A DNA stretch of 64,000 nt from contig CASDRU010000018.1 in the NCBI GenBank assembly GCA_949283305.1, forward strand, positions 1 through 64,000, in the 5' to 3' direction. The position numbers and the translations under genes were made by a program. The notes under the pieces are model-generated. The model worked only from the letters and a program-made list of their open reading frames with translations. It searched no databases and was not told the origin of the DNA. Of the stretch, positions 1 to 8,700 are shown piece by piece; positions within the stretch are counted from its first letter, which is position 1; the number at the start of each line of letters is the position of its first letter. This stretch comes from an uncultured Spirochaetales bacterium. Lineage in GTDB: Bacteria > Spirochaetota > Spirochaetia > Sphaerochaetales > Sphaerochaetaceae.

Positions 1-444
1 ACATATTATCCTTCCGATGACTAGAAGCTTGTAGATCACCTCCATGCCGGACCTTATCCCCCAGCTCTTCCTTTTCCTGGCAAGAAAGTCATCAAGTTCA
101 AGCATATGGTAAAGGCGCAGGAGAGGCATCTGTCCCAGATGGAGATAGTTGTCGTACTTCCCGTCTTCCATGCCTTCATCATTGAAGTCCACATGTGCAT
201 TCAAATCTACTTTTATAGGATCAATAAGCTTCTGCTCATCTTTTCTTGCCTTTTCCTCCTCAGTGCGCCTCTTGGCGACTTCCTTGAAGTATGCAATAGG
301 GTCATCATATATCTTCTCGAGCTCCGAAAGACTTCCGAAGCACTCAATTGCCTTTGTTGTTGTGTACTTGGCACCCGGCTTCTTTATGGTTTTTACAAGA
401 TAAAGCTTCTTGTCGGTCTTTGTTGGTATTACTTTCAGTCTCAT
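1..444 (-). CDS. IS1634-family transposase, N-terminal part (cut by window edge)
   Basis: An open frame on the minus strand starts with ATG at 444, has a GAAGGA ribosome site just upstream, and runs off the left edge without a stop after 148 codons. The protein begins MRLKVIPTKTDKKLYLVKT and continues with a G-L-ELEKIYDDPIAYFKE segment and a charged stretch. This is the usual opening of IS1634-type (IS4-like DDE) transposases, before the catalytic domain. The DDE residues lie outside the window, so activity cannot be judged. The family call rests on the N-terminal pattern only. Confidence 0.72.
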   Translation of the reverse strand, partial: MRLKVIPTKTDKKLYLVKTIKKPGAKYTTTKAIECFGSLSELEKIYDDPIAYFKEVAKRRTEEEKARKDEQKLIDPIKVDLNAHVDFNDEGMEDGKYDNYLHLGQMPLLRLYHMLELDDFLARKRKSWGIRSGMEVIYKLLVIGRIIC

Positions 445-465
445 TTTAAGTTCCTTCTATATAAA

Positions 466-487
466 AGTACGTAATAAGTACGTAATA
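466..487. repeat. Tandem 11-bp direct repeat upstream of transposase
   Basis: The sequence AGTACGTAATA occurs at 466-476 and is followed directly by a near-identical copy at 477-487, each containing the palindrome TACGTA. It lies 22 bp upstream of the transposase start. It could be a transposase or regulator binding site near the end of the element; this is inference. Confidence 0.4.
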
Positions 488-504
488 TATTATAACTTAA
501 TAAA

Positions 505-538
505 TATAAAAAAAACAAGTCCCTATTTCTAGGAACTT
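505..538 (-). terminator. Hairpin with U-tract reading toward the transposase
   Basis: Positions 517-538 form a hairpin with arms AAGTCCCTA and TAGGAACTT (8 of 9 pairs) around TTTC. On the minus strand it is followed by a run of eight T at 508-515. This would stop transcription entering the insertion sequence from outside, a common arrangement at insertion sequence ends. It could also be part of the terminal inverted repeat. Confidence 0.5.
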
Positions 539-594
539 AAAGAATTTATGAAAATTTATGTTATTTACCTAACTTCGGAACCATGGAAATGAAT

Positions 595-659
595 ATTATT
601 AATATTTATTATCAATAACTATATACTCTTATTACATTATTTTGATTTTGTGATAGAAT
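595..659 (+). promoter_or_regulatory. Probable desulfoferrodoxin promoter with AT-rich palindrome
   Basis: An extended -10-like element TGATAGAAT ends at 659, about 17 bp before the start codon, with a weak TTACAT -35 at 632-637. Just upstream, 595-612 is an AT-rich near-palindrome (ATTATTAATATTTATTAT) of the kind used by Fur/PerR regulators. Such control would suit an oxidative-stress gene, but AT-rich DNA gives such matches by chance. Confidence 0.3.
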
Positions 660-676
660 AAAAGAAAGGAGAGAAC

Positions 677-1051
677 ATGAAATTCTATATTTGTAATCAT
701 TGTGGAAACATTATAGGGAAAATCAAGGACTCAGGTGTGCCTGTAGTATGCTGTGGAGAGAAGATGGCAGAAATAGTTCCGAATGTGAAGGAAGCTGCAC
801 ATGAAAAGCATATTCCAGTTGCTGAGGTTGATGGAAATCTTGTAAAAGTCAGAATTGGATCTGCACCTCATCCGATGACAGAAGAGCACCTCATCCAGTG
901 GGTATACCTTGAAACAGAGGAAGGCGGTCAGAGAAAAAGTTTGAAGGCAGGAGATGAGCCAGTTCTGACATTTTCTCTTTCAGAAACAGACAAGGCAAAA
1001 GCAGTTTATGCTTACTGCAACCTTCACGGACTCTGGAAAGCAAATCTCTGA
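677..1051 (+). CDS. dfx: Desulfoferrodoxin (superoxide reductase, two-domain)
   Basis: This 124-residue cytoplasmic protein should reduce superoxide to hydrogen peroxide, taking electrons from rubredoxin-like donors; the family protects anaerobes from oxygen. The N-terminal desulforedoxin domain carries the four iron ligands C6, C9, C25 and C26. The superoxide-reducing centre is marked by the HEKHIP motif (H42, H45), H65 and H71, and the C-terminal YCNLHGLW motif that supplies the Cys and His ligands. Length is normal for the two-iron class. A ribosome site AAAGGAGAG lies just upstream of the ATG. It stands alone, ending at a bidirectional terminator shared with the opposing exporter gene. 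Confidence 0.93.
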   Translation: MKFYICNHCGNIIGKIKDSGVPVVCCGEKMAEIVPNVKEAAHEKHIPVAEVDGNLVKVRIGSAPHPMTEEHLIQWVYLETEEGGQRKSLKAGDEPVLTFSLSETDKAKAVYAYCNLHGLWKANL

Positions 1052-1063
1052 TTAAAAGAAAAC

Positions 1064-1083
1064 GGCACCTTGAAAGGGTGCCA
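1064..1083. terminator. Bidirectional terminator between dfx and the exporter
   Basis: The arms GGCACC (1064-1069) and GGTGCC (1077-1082) enclose a short loop, with an A-rich flank on the left and a T-rich flank on the right. It can therefore terminate both converging genes. Confidence 0.75.
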
Positions 1084-1087
1084 TATT

Positions 1088-1867
1088 TTACAACCCGTAC
1101 TTAAAGCAGTTGTAGATGCTTATTAGCGTGATCAGAACAAGCATCCAGAGGAACATTACATCTATTTTATGTGAATCAAGGCGCTTTGAGATGCTTCTTC
1201 CTGCACTTGCTCCGATTACAGCAAAGACCATCATCATAAGAAGCAGAGGATATGAGAAAGACGGCACATCGCGCATTATCAGGTTTGAAATGAGGCTGAC
1301 TGCCTGAGAGAAGAATATTATGTAAAGGGAAGTCAGCGCACATGTCTTTGTATCCATGCTGAAGAAATAAGAGAGCACCATTATGTTTATCGGTCCGCCT
1401 CCGATTCCGAGAAATGAGCTCATAAGGCCTAAAAACAGTCCTGCAAAACTTGAAAAGACTTTGTTCTTTATATCCTTCTGCTTGATTCTGCTTTTGAAAA
1501 GAACATAGAAGAATACAGCGATGGTGAGTATGACCATTATTATATTCTGTACAAGAGATACATTGTCCTGGGATGGAAAGGCAGAGACCAGATATGAGAA
1601 CATGCTCTTTCCTGCAAGCCCTCCAAGTGCTCCTCCAAGAGCGAGGAATATGCCTCGTTCATCTATTTTCGTATCATCTTTTCTGCTTCTTAAAAGCGAA
1701 ACGACTGTCATTGTCAGCACTGTTGTTCCAGAAAGAAAGCTTATCTGGCTTGCGCTCAAAGTGGAAATCGCATCCATGACCGGCTTTATTATCACACCGC
1801 CGCCGATTCCGCTTATAGATCCTAAAATTGTTGCAAAGAGCACCGTAAGGGCAATGACAAACTGCAT
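1088..1867 (-). CDS. TauE/SafE family sulfite/organic-anion exporter
   Basis: A 259-residue, very hydrophobic protein with about eight membrane segments. The N-terminal GSISGIGGGVIIKP motif and the related SSFLGIGGGPINI motif near the middle are the two internally repeated signatures of TauE/SafE (DUF81) permeases. Family members export sulfite, sulfoacetate or similar anions; the substrate here cannot be read. I place the start at the ATG at 1867 because AGGAGG lies five bases before it; the GTG at 1873 would overlap that site. It converges on dfx and is divergent from the amino-acid transporter. Confidence 0.85.
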   Translation of the reverse strand: MQFVIALTVLFATILGSISGIGGGVIIKPVMDAISTLSASQISFLSGTTVLTMTVVSLLRSRKDDTKIDERGIFLALGGALGGLAGKSMFSYLVSAFPSQDNVSLVQNIIMVILTIAVFFYVLFKSRIKQKDIKNKVFSSFAGLFLGLMSSFLGIGGGPINIMVLSYFFSMDTKTCALTSLYIIFFSQAVSLISNLIMRDVPSFSYPLLLMMMVFAVIGASAGRSISKRLDSHKIDVMFLWMLVLITLISIYNCFKYGL

Positions 1868-2015
1868 ATCCACCTCCTTTTAATAAGTTTATATTGTCTT
1901 TAGAGGAGAAACAAGCTCGTAATATTTGTTAAAATAATAACAAAAAATTATTTTAATAACATATTGACCATTTTTGAACATAGGTTTATCATCACCAGTA
2001 TCTTGGGAGGAAAAT

Positions 2016-2864
2016 ATGAAAATCAGAAGATTCATACTTACAGCTATTCTTATAACAGTTTCTCTTGTATCTGTATTTGCAATGGGAGGAGGAGAGGAGG
2101 CAAGCTCTTCAGGACGTGAGACTCTCCGTGTTGCAATGGAGTGCGGTTATGCACCTTATAACTGGACTCAGACAGATGACTCAAACGGAGCGGTCAGAAT
2201 TTCCGGTTCCAACGACTATGCATACGGCTATGATGTCATGATGGCAAAATATATTGCTGAAAGCCTTGATATGGATCTCGAGATTGTCAAGCTTGACTGG
2301 GATTCTCTTGTTCCCGCTGTCCTTTCTGGAACAGTTGACTGTGTAATTGCAGGCCAGTCCATCACAAGTGAGCGCCTGCAGATGGTTGATTTCACAACTC
2401 CGTATTACTATGCATCAATTGTCTGTCTTGTTAAAAATGACAGCCCGTATGTGAATGCTGATGGAGTAGCGGACCTTGAAGGTGTTTCCTGCACAAGCCA
2501 GCTTGGAACAATCTGGTATGATGTATGTCTTCCTCAGATTCCCGATGCAAATATCCTTCCTGCACAGGAAAGCGCTCCAGCAATGCTCGTTGCACTTGAG
2601 AGCGGAAGAATCGATCTGGTATGTACTGACATGCCGACAGCTCAGGCTGCGCTTGTTGCATATCCTGATATGGTCCTTCTTGATTTTTCAGGCTCTGATG
2701 ACAACTTCGAAGTCAGTGAAGAGGAAATCAACATCGGTATTTCTGTAAACAAGAACAACAGCGAGCTTACTGAGAAGATCAACAGTGTTCTTGCAACACT
2801 CACGACAGATGATTTTGAGAGAATGATGAATGAGGCAATCAGCGTACAGCCTCTCTCAAATTAA
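2016..2864 (+). CDS. Polar amino-acid ABC transporter, solute-binding protein
   Basis: A 282-residue extracytoplasmic solute-binding protein (family 3) for a polar amino acid or related compound. Residues 1-23 are a classic signal peptide ending VSVFA before MGGGEE; there is no lipobox cysteine, as in many spirochaete binding proteins. The mature part has the family pattern, including the GYDVMMAKYIAESL segment and the closing DDFERMMNEA helix. The ATG at 2016 is chosen because GGGAGG lies five bases before it. Permease and ATPase genes follow at once, forming a three-gene operon. The exact ligand is unknown. Confidence 0.9.
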   Translation: MKIRRFILTAILITVSLVSVFAMGGGEEASSSGRETLRVAMECGYAPYNWTQTDDSNGAVRISGSNDYAYGYDVMMAKYIAESLDMDLEIVKLDWDSLVPAVLSGTVDCVIAGQSITSERLQMVDFTTPYYYASIVCLVKNDSPYVNADGVADLEGVSCTSQLGTIWYDVCLPQIPDANILPAQESAPAMLVALESGRIDLVCTDMPTAQAALVAYPDMVLLDFSGSDDNFEVSEEEINIGISVNKNNSELTEKINSVLATLTTDDFERMMNEAISVQPLSN

Positions 2865-2876
2865 TACGGAGAATTT

Positions 2877-3677
2877 ATGACAATTTCAGAAATGAATTTC
2901 TTCCAGAGGATGCTCTATATCGTAGAAGATTATGGAGCATCCCTTCTAAAGGGTGCAGGCACTACAATGGCAATTGCCATAATCTGCACCCTTATCGGCT
3001 GTGTAATCGGTTTTCTTGTAGGTCTTGTACAGACAACGGATGCAAAAAAGAATGCAGGGGCAGTCAAGAGAGCACTCCTTGCATTTGTCAAATTCCTTTT
3101 AAATGCCTATGTTGAGATTTTCCGTGGAACCCCGATGATGCTTCAGGCTGCCTTCATATACTACGGAACCAGTCAGGTGTTCGGAATAAACCTTGGAATG
3201 TGGAGCGCGGCAATAATAATAGTCTCAGTAAACACAGGTGCCTACATGGCTGAGACAGTCAGGGGCGGAATACTCTCAATAGATCCAGGCCAGAGCGAGG
3301 GTGCCCGCTCGATTGGAATGACACATACTCAGACAATGCTTTATGTCATTCTTCCGCAGGCTCTGAGAAACATAATGCCGCAGATTGGAAACAACCTGAT
3401 TATCAACATCAAGGACACCTGCGTTCTTTCAATTATCGGCACTGTAGAGCTCTTCTTCACATTCAAGAGCATATCAGGTGCGCTTTACACATACTTTGAG
3501 GCAGCAACCGTCACCATGATAATCTACTTCATCCTCACCTTCGTAAGCTCAAGGATCCTCAGGGCAATAGAAAACAGGATGGATGGACCTGCAAACTATG
3601 ATCTTGCCTCTCATGACTCGCTTGCATTCACAAGCGGCATGACAAAGTTCGACAAGGCAACAGGAGGAACACATTGA
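2877..3677 (+). CDS. Polar amino-acid ABC transporter, permease (HisM family)
   Basis: A 266-residue inner-membrane permease with five to six hydrophobic segments. It carries the HisMQ-family opening ([20 protein letters not shown]), the [11 protein letters not shown] motif, and the EAA loop ([22 protein letters not shown]) that contacts the ATPase. It starts 12 bases after the binding-protein stop, and its stop overlaps the start of the ATPase gene (TGATG). Because only one permease gene is present, the pore is probably a homodimer. Confidence 0.92.
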   Translation: MTISEMNFFQRMLYIVEDYGASLLKGAGTTMAIAIICTLIGCVIGFLVGLVQTTDAKKNAGAVKRALLAFVKFLLNAYVEIFRGTPMMLQAAFIYYGTSQVFGINLGMWSAAIIIVSVNTGAYMAETVRGGILSIDPGQSEGARSIGMTHTQTMLYVILPQALRNIMPQIGNNLIINIKDTCVLSIIGTVELFFTFKSISGALYTYFEAATVTMIIYFILTFVSSRILRAIENRMDGPANYDLASHDSLAFTSGMTKFDKATGGTH

Positions 3678-4414
3678 TGGAAGAAATCTTGAAAATTGAG
3701 CATCTTGTAAAGACATTTGGAAACAATGAAGTCCTCCGTGACATAGATTTTTCTGTATCAAAAGGAGAGGTAATAAGCATAATCGGCTCCTCCGGAAGCG
3801 GGAAAAGCACTCTCTTAAGATGCATAAACATGCTGGAGGATGCTACAAGCGGGAAAATCCTCTTTCATGGCAAGAACATTCTTGATGGTGAGATAAACGA
3901 GGACAAATACAGAACAAAGGTCGGCATGGTTTTCCAGAGCTTCAATCTCTTCAACAACTATACAGTTCTTGAAAACTGCATAATAGGGCAGGTGAAGGTA
4001 TTGAAGAGAAACCGTCAGGAAGCAGAGCAGACAGCTCTTTCGTATCTTGAAAAGGTAGGAATGGCTGAGTATATAAAAGCAAAGCCGCGTCAGCTTTCAG
4101 GTGGGCAGAAGCAGAGGGTGGCAATTGCCCGCTCCCTTGCTATGAATCCTGAGGTGCTTCTGTTTGACGAGCCGACAAGCGCACTGGATCCTGAGATGGT
4201 AGGAGAAGTGCTTGATGTAATGAAGGATCTTGCAAAAAGCGGGATAACCATGCTTGTTGTGACACATGAGATGGCATTTGCCAGAGATGTGTCAACGCGT
4301 GTTGTTTTCATGAATGACGGCAGGATTGAAGAGGATGGAAGCAGTGATGAAGTCTTCAATCATACAAAGAGCGAACGTTGCCGTGAGTTCCTTTCAAGAT
4401 TCAAAAACGCATGA
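3677..4414 (+). CDS. Polar amino-acid ABC transporter, ATP-binding protein (GlnQ family)
   Basis: A 245-residue cytoplasmic ATPase that powers the preceding permease. It has Walker [10 protein letters not shown], a Q-loop (VFQSFNLF), the signature LSGGQKQR, Walker [13 protein letters not shown] and the switch histidine in VVTHEM, all intact. The ATG at 3677 overlaps the permease stop and has AGGAGG nine bases upstream; an in-frame TTG one codon earlier is less likely. It ends just before a hairpin terminator. Confidence 0.94.
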   Translation: MEEILKIEHLVKTFGNNEVLRDIDFSVSKGEVISIIGSSGSGKSTLLRCINMLEDATSGKILFHGKNILDGEINEDKYRTKVGMVFQSFNLFNNYTVLENCIIGQVKVLKRNRQEAEQTALSYLEKVGMAEYIKAKPRQLSGGQKQRVAIARSLAMNPEVLLFDEPTSALDPEMVGEVLDVMKDLAKSGITMLVVTHEMAFARDVSTRVVFMNDGRIEEDGSSDEVFNHTKSERCREFLSRFKNA

Positions 4415-4420
4415 AAGCAT

Positions 4421-4438
4421 GCCTCTCAGATGAGAGGC
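4421..4438. terminator. Hairpin between transporter operon and flavodoxin gene
   Basis: Perfect seven-base arms GCCTCTC (4421-4427) and GAGAGGC (4432-4438) stand between two converging genes. The T-run is weak (ACTGTTT), so termination may be partial. Confidence 0.6.
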
Positions 4439-4444
4439 ACTGTT

Positions 4445-4942
4445 TCAAATCCATGAGGAAAAGAGTTTTTCCGAATTCTCCACATCATCTCCGAGAATGG
4501 AAAGAGGAGTCTTCACATCAGCTTTTGGACATAGCTTTCTGATATCCTCTGCGCTCTTTCCGGCCCCGTTTCCCTCATTCGTGCAAAACGGATGAATTGT
4601 CTTTTTCTCAGTGCTCACTGACGAGAGGAATGTAAAGACAGGCATCGGCATTGTTCCGCAGTAGTTCGGATAACCGAGAAAAATGTCTGTGTATTCTGAG
4701 ATATCAGGAATTTCTTTCAGTTCCGGTCTCGCATCCGCCTTGTTGTCCCTTACTGCCTCTTTAACGCATTCCTTATAGTTTTCTGAATATGGAGTCACCA
4801 TTTCAAGAGGAAACAGGGGAGCATCAATTAGCTCAGCCAGCTTTTCTGCCGCAATCTGGGTATTGCCAATGCTTATTCTTCTAATTCCGTCTTTGAAATA
4901 GTTTTCCCCTGCTCTTGAAAAAAATACAATTGCCGCTTTCAC
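4445..4942 (-). CDS. Flavodoxin-like protein
   Basis: A 165-residue FMN-binding electron-transfer protein of the flavodoxin fold. The N-terminal AIVFFSRAGENYF segment is the phosphate-binding loop, and the IFLGYPNYCGTMPMPVFTFL segment is the 90s loop that stacks on the flavin in this family. It begins with GTG directly after the TAA of the nitroreductase gene, so the two are translationally coupled. The pairing suggests a small flavin redox module; the partner enzyme is unknown. Confidence 0.82.
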   Translation of the reverse strand: MKAAIVFFSRAGENYFKDGIRRISIGNTQIAAEKLAELIDAPLFPLEMVTPYSENYKECVKEAVRDNKADARPELKEIPDISEYTDIFLGYPNYCGTMPMPVFTFLSSVSTEKKTIHPFCTNEGNGAGKSAEDIRKLCPKADVKTPLSILGDDVENSEKLFSSWI

Positions 4943-5464
4943 TTATCTTGCCCAGACTATGTAGTCTTTTTTCCTCTCTTTTGCCTCCGGCGCATCCCCT
5001 TCGGGGTATCCGATTGCAAGTGCTCCGACTCCGTCATAGGATGAGGATATGTTCCATTTTTTCAAAAGCTCTTTGCCTTCATCTGTTGAGAACATTTCCC
5101 TCTCTCTGTTAATCCATACTGATCCCAGTCCAAGAGAGTGGGCCGCAAGCATCATGTTCATCAGAACAAGAGATCCATCCTCTCTGCCTGTTGCAGCATT
5201 GCTGTCTGCAAGCACTAGTATTATGCAGGGAGAGCCATAGTATGGATCTTTATCTGAATTCATGACCTTTGCATTCATTTTTCTCAGTATATCCAGATCC
5301 TCTTTGTTTGTAACACATACAATCTTCGCACTCTGACGGTTCATAGCACTCGGTGCCCAAGTTCCTGCTTCCAGAACCTGTTTTAGCAGAGCCTCATCAA
5401 CAGCATCTTTTCTGAAGCTTCTGATGCTTCTTCTTTCCTTTATGGCTTTTATCACTTCGTTCAT
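4943..5464 (-). CDS. Nitroreductase-family oxidoreductase
   Basis: A 173-residue FMN-dependent NAD(P)H oxidoreductase. The opening IKERRSIRSF is the conserved flavin phosphate-binding motif, followed by the EAGTWAPSAMNRQ segment and the LGLGSVWI segment typical of the family. Such enzymes act as homodimers on quinones, nitro compounds or flavins; the natural substrate is not clear. A GGAGG site lies just upstream. It is the first gene of a two-gene operon with the flavodoxin and is divergent from the CRISPR locus. Confidence 0.88.
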   Translation of the reverse strand: MNEVIKAIKERRSIRSFRKDAVDEALLKQVLEAGTWAPSAMNRQSAKIVCVTNKEDLDILRKMNAKVMNSDKDPYYGSPCIILVLADSNAATGREDGSLVLMNMMLAAHSLGLGSVWINREREMFSTDEGKELLKKWNISSSYDGVGALAIGYPEGDAPEAKERKKDYIVWAR

Positions 5465-5557
5465 AGCCGCCTCCTGATTCCAATATAATTCTGAAAAGCC
5501 GGGCTGTCCAATTTTTATGAAAAAAGCACTCTGAAATTAAGCAAAAGTATTAAAACA

Positions 5558-5585
5558 TTGACTTGAAGCGATGATATGCTATCAT
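5558..5585 (+). promoter_or_regulatory. Probable cas9 operon promoter overlapping an inverted repeat
   Basis: TTGACT at 5558-5563 and TATCAT at 5580-5585 are separated by 16 bp, a good sigma-70 arrangement on the plus strand. The -10 forms one arm of a perfect inverted repeat, ATGATA-TGC-TATCAT (5571-5585), which could be an operator. Transcription would start near 5592 and give a leader of about 120 nt that is antisense to the tracrRNA. Confidence 0.5.
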
Positions 5586-5679
5586 GAAAAAGCATCCATA
5601 TTTTGGATGCTGATTCCCAACAAGGGAGACCCTTACGGGCGGTTTGGTCACGATGACTTTACTTTGACATGTCGTGATA
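5586..5679 (-). ncRNA. tracrRNA of the type II-A CRISPR system
   Basis: Read on the minus strand, the RNA begins UAUCACGAC-AUGU-CAAAG (5679-5662). This pairs with repeat bases CUUUG (2-6) and GUCGUGAUA (9-17). The unpaired bases are GA on the crRNA side and AUGU on the tracr side, a 2 x 4 bulge like that of the Streptococcus pyogenes duplex. Downstream come a nexus-like hairpin GUCA-UCG-UGAC (5657-5647), a hairpin CCC-GUAA-GGG (5639-5630), a hairpin UCCC/GGGA (5627-5615), and a terminator hairpin AGCAUCC/GGAUGCU (5611-5591) followed by UUUU. Length is about 94 nt. Its own promoter lies directly upstream, overlapping the cas9 start codon. Confidence 0.88.
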
Positions 5680-5684
5680 GATAA

Positions 5685-5713
5685 ATGCTATGCTTAAGCG
5701 GAGGTTTTGTCAA
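5685..5713 (-). promoter_or_regulatory. tracrRNA promoter overlapping the cas9 start
   Basis: On the minus strand a perfect -35 TTGACA (5713-5708) is followed after exactly 17 bp by TAGCAT (5690-5685). The expected start point, near 5678, coincides with the first base of the anti-repeat. The -35 includes the first A of the cas9 ATG, so tracrRNA transcription initiates across the cas9 ribosome binding site. Confidence 0.75.
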
Positions 5714-8700
5714 TGAAATTCGAAGGAGATTATTATATTGGACTTGACTGTGGTACTGATTCTGTTGGATGGGCTGTTACAGATAGTGAATACAATATTC
5801 TGAAATTCAATGGAAAGGCTATGTGGGGCTCTCACTTGTTTGATTCCGCAAACACCGCTCAGGCAAGAAGACTGTCAAGAGAGGCCAGAAGAAGGTATCA
5901 GAGAGAAAAGCAGAGGATTTTTTGGACTCAGGCAATGTTTGCTGATGAGATTTCAAAAATAGATCCGACTTTTTTTATCCGCCTCAATGACAGCTATTAC
6001 CATGTTGAAGACAGAGTAGAAAAACAGAGAAACAATCTGTTTAATGATGCTAATTTCAAAGACATGGATTTCTTCAAGAGATATCCAACAATCTATCATC
6101 TGAGAAAGAGTCTTATTCATAGTAACGATCCATCTGATTTTGACCCAAGATTTGTGTATCTTGCAGTATCCCATATCATGAAACACCGAGGACATTTCCT
6201 TTTCCCCGGTGAGAATATGAATGCCGTGATGTCCATAAAGGAAATACTTTTATCTCTTGATGGGCTTTTTTATGATGTATTTGAAGATGTTGCTGTATCT
6301 CTTGCAGATAAATGCACGGAAATAGAGAATGCACTGAATTGCGAAAGAAACTCAGAGAAAAAAGAAAAGCTGGATGAGGTGATAACAGCAAGCGACAAAA
6401 AGTTCAAAGCCTCTTTTATCAAGATGGTTTGCGGAAACAAAGTCAAACCATCGGACTTCTTTGATAATGAAAATTACAAGGACCTGCCTGTTATTGAGTT
6501 CTCAAAAGCAACTTTTGAAGATTCTGACCTTCCTATGCTTGAAAGCGAGCTTGAAGATGATGAGTTCCAGATTATCAAGAATATAAAGGCAATATACGAC
6601 TGGAGCCTTCTTTCAAGGATTCTTGATGGAAGTGCAACTATAGCAGAAGCTAAGGTTGCTTTATATGAGCGCAATCATGAGGATTTGCTTGCCTTAAAGA
6701 GAGCAATAAGAAAATACTGCTCGAAAAAAGAATATGATAATTTCTTTCATGGTACTGATGCTGCAAAATCAAACTATGTTCACTACACAGGCAAGGACCA
6801 TGATTTGAAGCTTGAAAGGAAAAACAAATCTCTCAGGGTGGAAAAGTGTTCCTCTGATGAGTTTTATAAGAGAATAAAGGGACTGATTGAAAAACATGCA
6901 AATGAGCCTGATGTTGCAAATATTTTATCCAAAATTGAGGCAAAGACTTTTCTGCCTCTTCTAAATTCATTCAGAAATGGAATAATACCGAATCAGATTA
7001 TAAAAGAAGAGCTTAAGAAAATTCTTGACAATGCATCCTGCTTCCTTCCGTTCCTAAACGAAAAGGATGAAGAAGGATATACGGTTAATGAAAAGCTTCT
7101 TTCTATGATCCGCTTCAGAATTCCTTATTATGTTGGGCCTCTTGGAAAAAACGAGAAAGGCAGCAATACATGGGCTGTCCGCCTTGATAAAGGAACTGTT
7201 TATCCATGGAATTTTGATAAGAAAATAGACAGAGCTGCAAGTCAGGAACTGTTTATCAGAAGAATGACAAACAAATGTACTTATTTGAAAGATCAGGATG
7301 TCATTGCAAAGAATTCAATACTTTACTCAAAGTATATGGTATTGAATGACTTGAATAATACACGCCTCAATGGAGAGCGCTTGAGCGTGGAGCAGAAACA
7401 GATAATTTTTGAAAAGCTGTTTCTTATGAAAAAGAAAGTCACACAGAAGGCTTTGAAAGATTTTGTGGTTAAAGAGGGGTGGTTCAGAAAGGATGAGAAG
7501 CCAGATATTTCAGGAATAGATGGAGATTATAAATCCTCAATGGCATCTTATATCGATTTCAAAGCGTATCTTGATGAAGGAAAGCTAAAGAAAAACGATG
7601 TAGAGGAAATAATCAAATGGATTACTCTTTTTGGTGATGAACCAGCTGTCATAGAGAAGAACATAAAGACAAGAATTTCCAGCTCGCTATCTGATGATGA
7701 TATAAAGAGGATAGCAAAGCTCAGATATTCTGGATGGGGAAGATTCTCCCAGAAGCTTCTTGATGGTATATACACAACAAATAAAGAAACAGGAAGAATG
7801 TGCTCCATCATGGATATGCTTTGGGAAACAGGATTCAATTTCATGGAACTCATGAGCAAGAATTTTGATTTCTTTGAGCAGACAAATGATGACAGCGTGA
7901 TTGACAAGCTCTCGTATTCTGTTGTTGACGAGCTTTATGTTTCCCCGTCAGTAAAAAGGCAGATATGGCAGACTTTAAGGATTGTCGATGAGATTAACAG
8001 AATAATGAAGCGCCCTGCGAAAAAAGTTTTCGTTGAGGTTGCCCGAAGCGAGGAAGAGAAGAAGAGGACAGTCTCCAGAAAGGAAAGCCTGCTCAAAAAC
8101 ATGAAAAGCGGCAAGATAAGCGAAGAGGACAGAAAGATAATCTCATCTCTTGAGTCCACGGACGAATCCCTTATATCAAAAAGGGACAGACTTTATCTTT
8201 ATTATTCTCAGATGGGCAGATGCATGTATTCTGGCAAGATGATAGATATTGATGATCTGGATAACCATAACCTCTATGATATCGATCACATCTATCCATA
8301 TTCCAAGAGCAATGACGATTCTCTTTCAAACAAGGTTCTTGTCTGTTCAGAATTTAACAGAGAAAAGTCTTCCACATATCCTATTCAGGATAATATCAGA
8401 AAGAACATGGCGGGATTCTGGAAGATGCTCAAGGATAAGGAACTTATCAGCGATGAAAAATATCACCGTCTGACAAGAAATACACCATTTACAGACGATG
8501 AGTTCGAACAGTTCATCAACAGACAGCTTGTCGAGACCAGACAGAATACAAAAGCGACTGCCGAGATTCTGAACAGGTTTTATCAGGGGAAGGCCAAAAT
8601 AGTCTATTCAAAGGCCGGACCTGTCTCTGATTTCCGTGACAAGTTCAAGTTTGTAAAATGCAGAAGCATAAACGATCTTCATCATGCAAAGGACGCATAT

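Noticed and set aside
106-474. Plus-strand open frames over the left edge
   Set aside because: They are antisense to the IS1634-type transposase and their translations resemble no protein.
1974-2015. Longer N-terminus for the solute-binding protein
   Set aside because: It would place 14 polar residues before the signal peptide and include the ribosome site.
5707-5712. TTG start for cas9 two codons upstream of ATG
   Set aside because: The GGAGG site would be only two bases away; the ATG at 5713 has an eight-base spacing.
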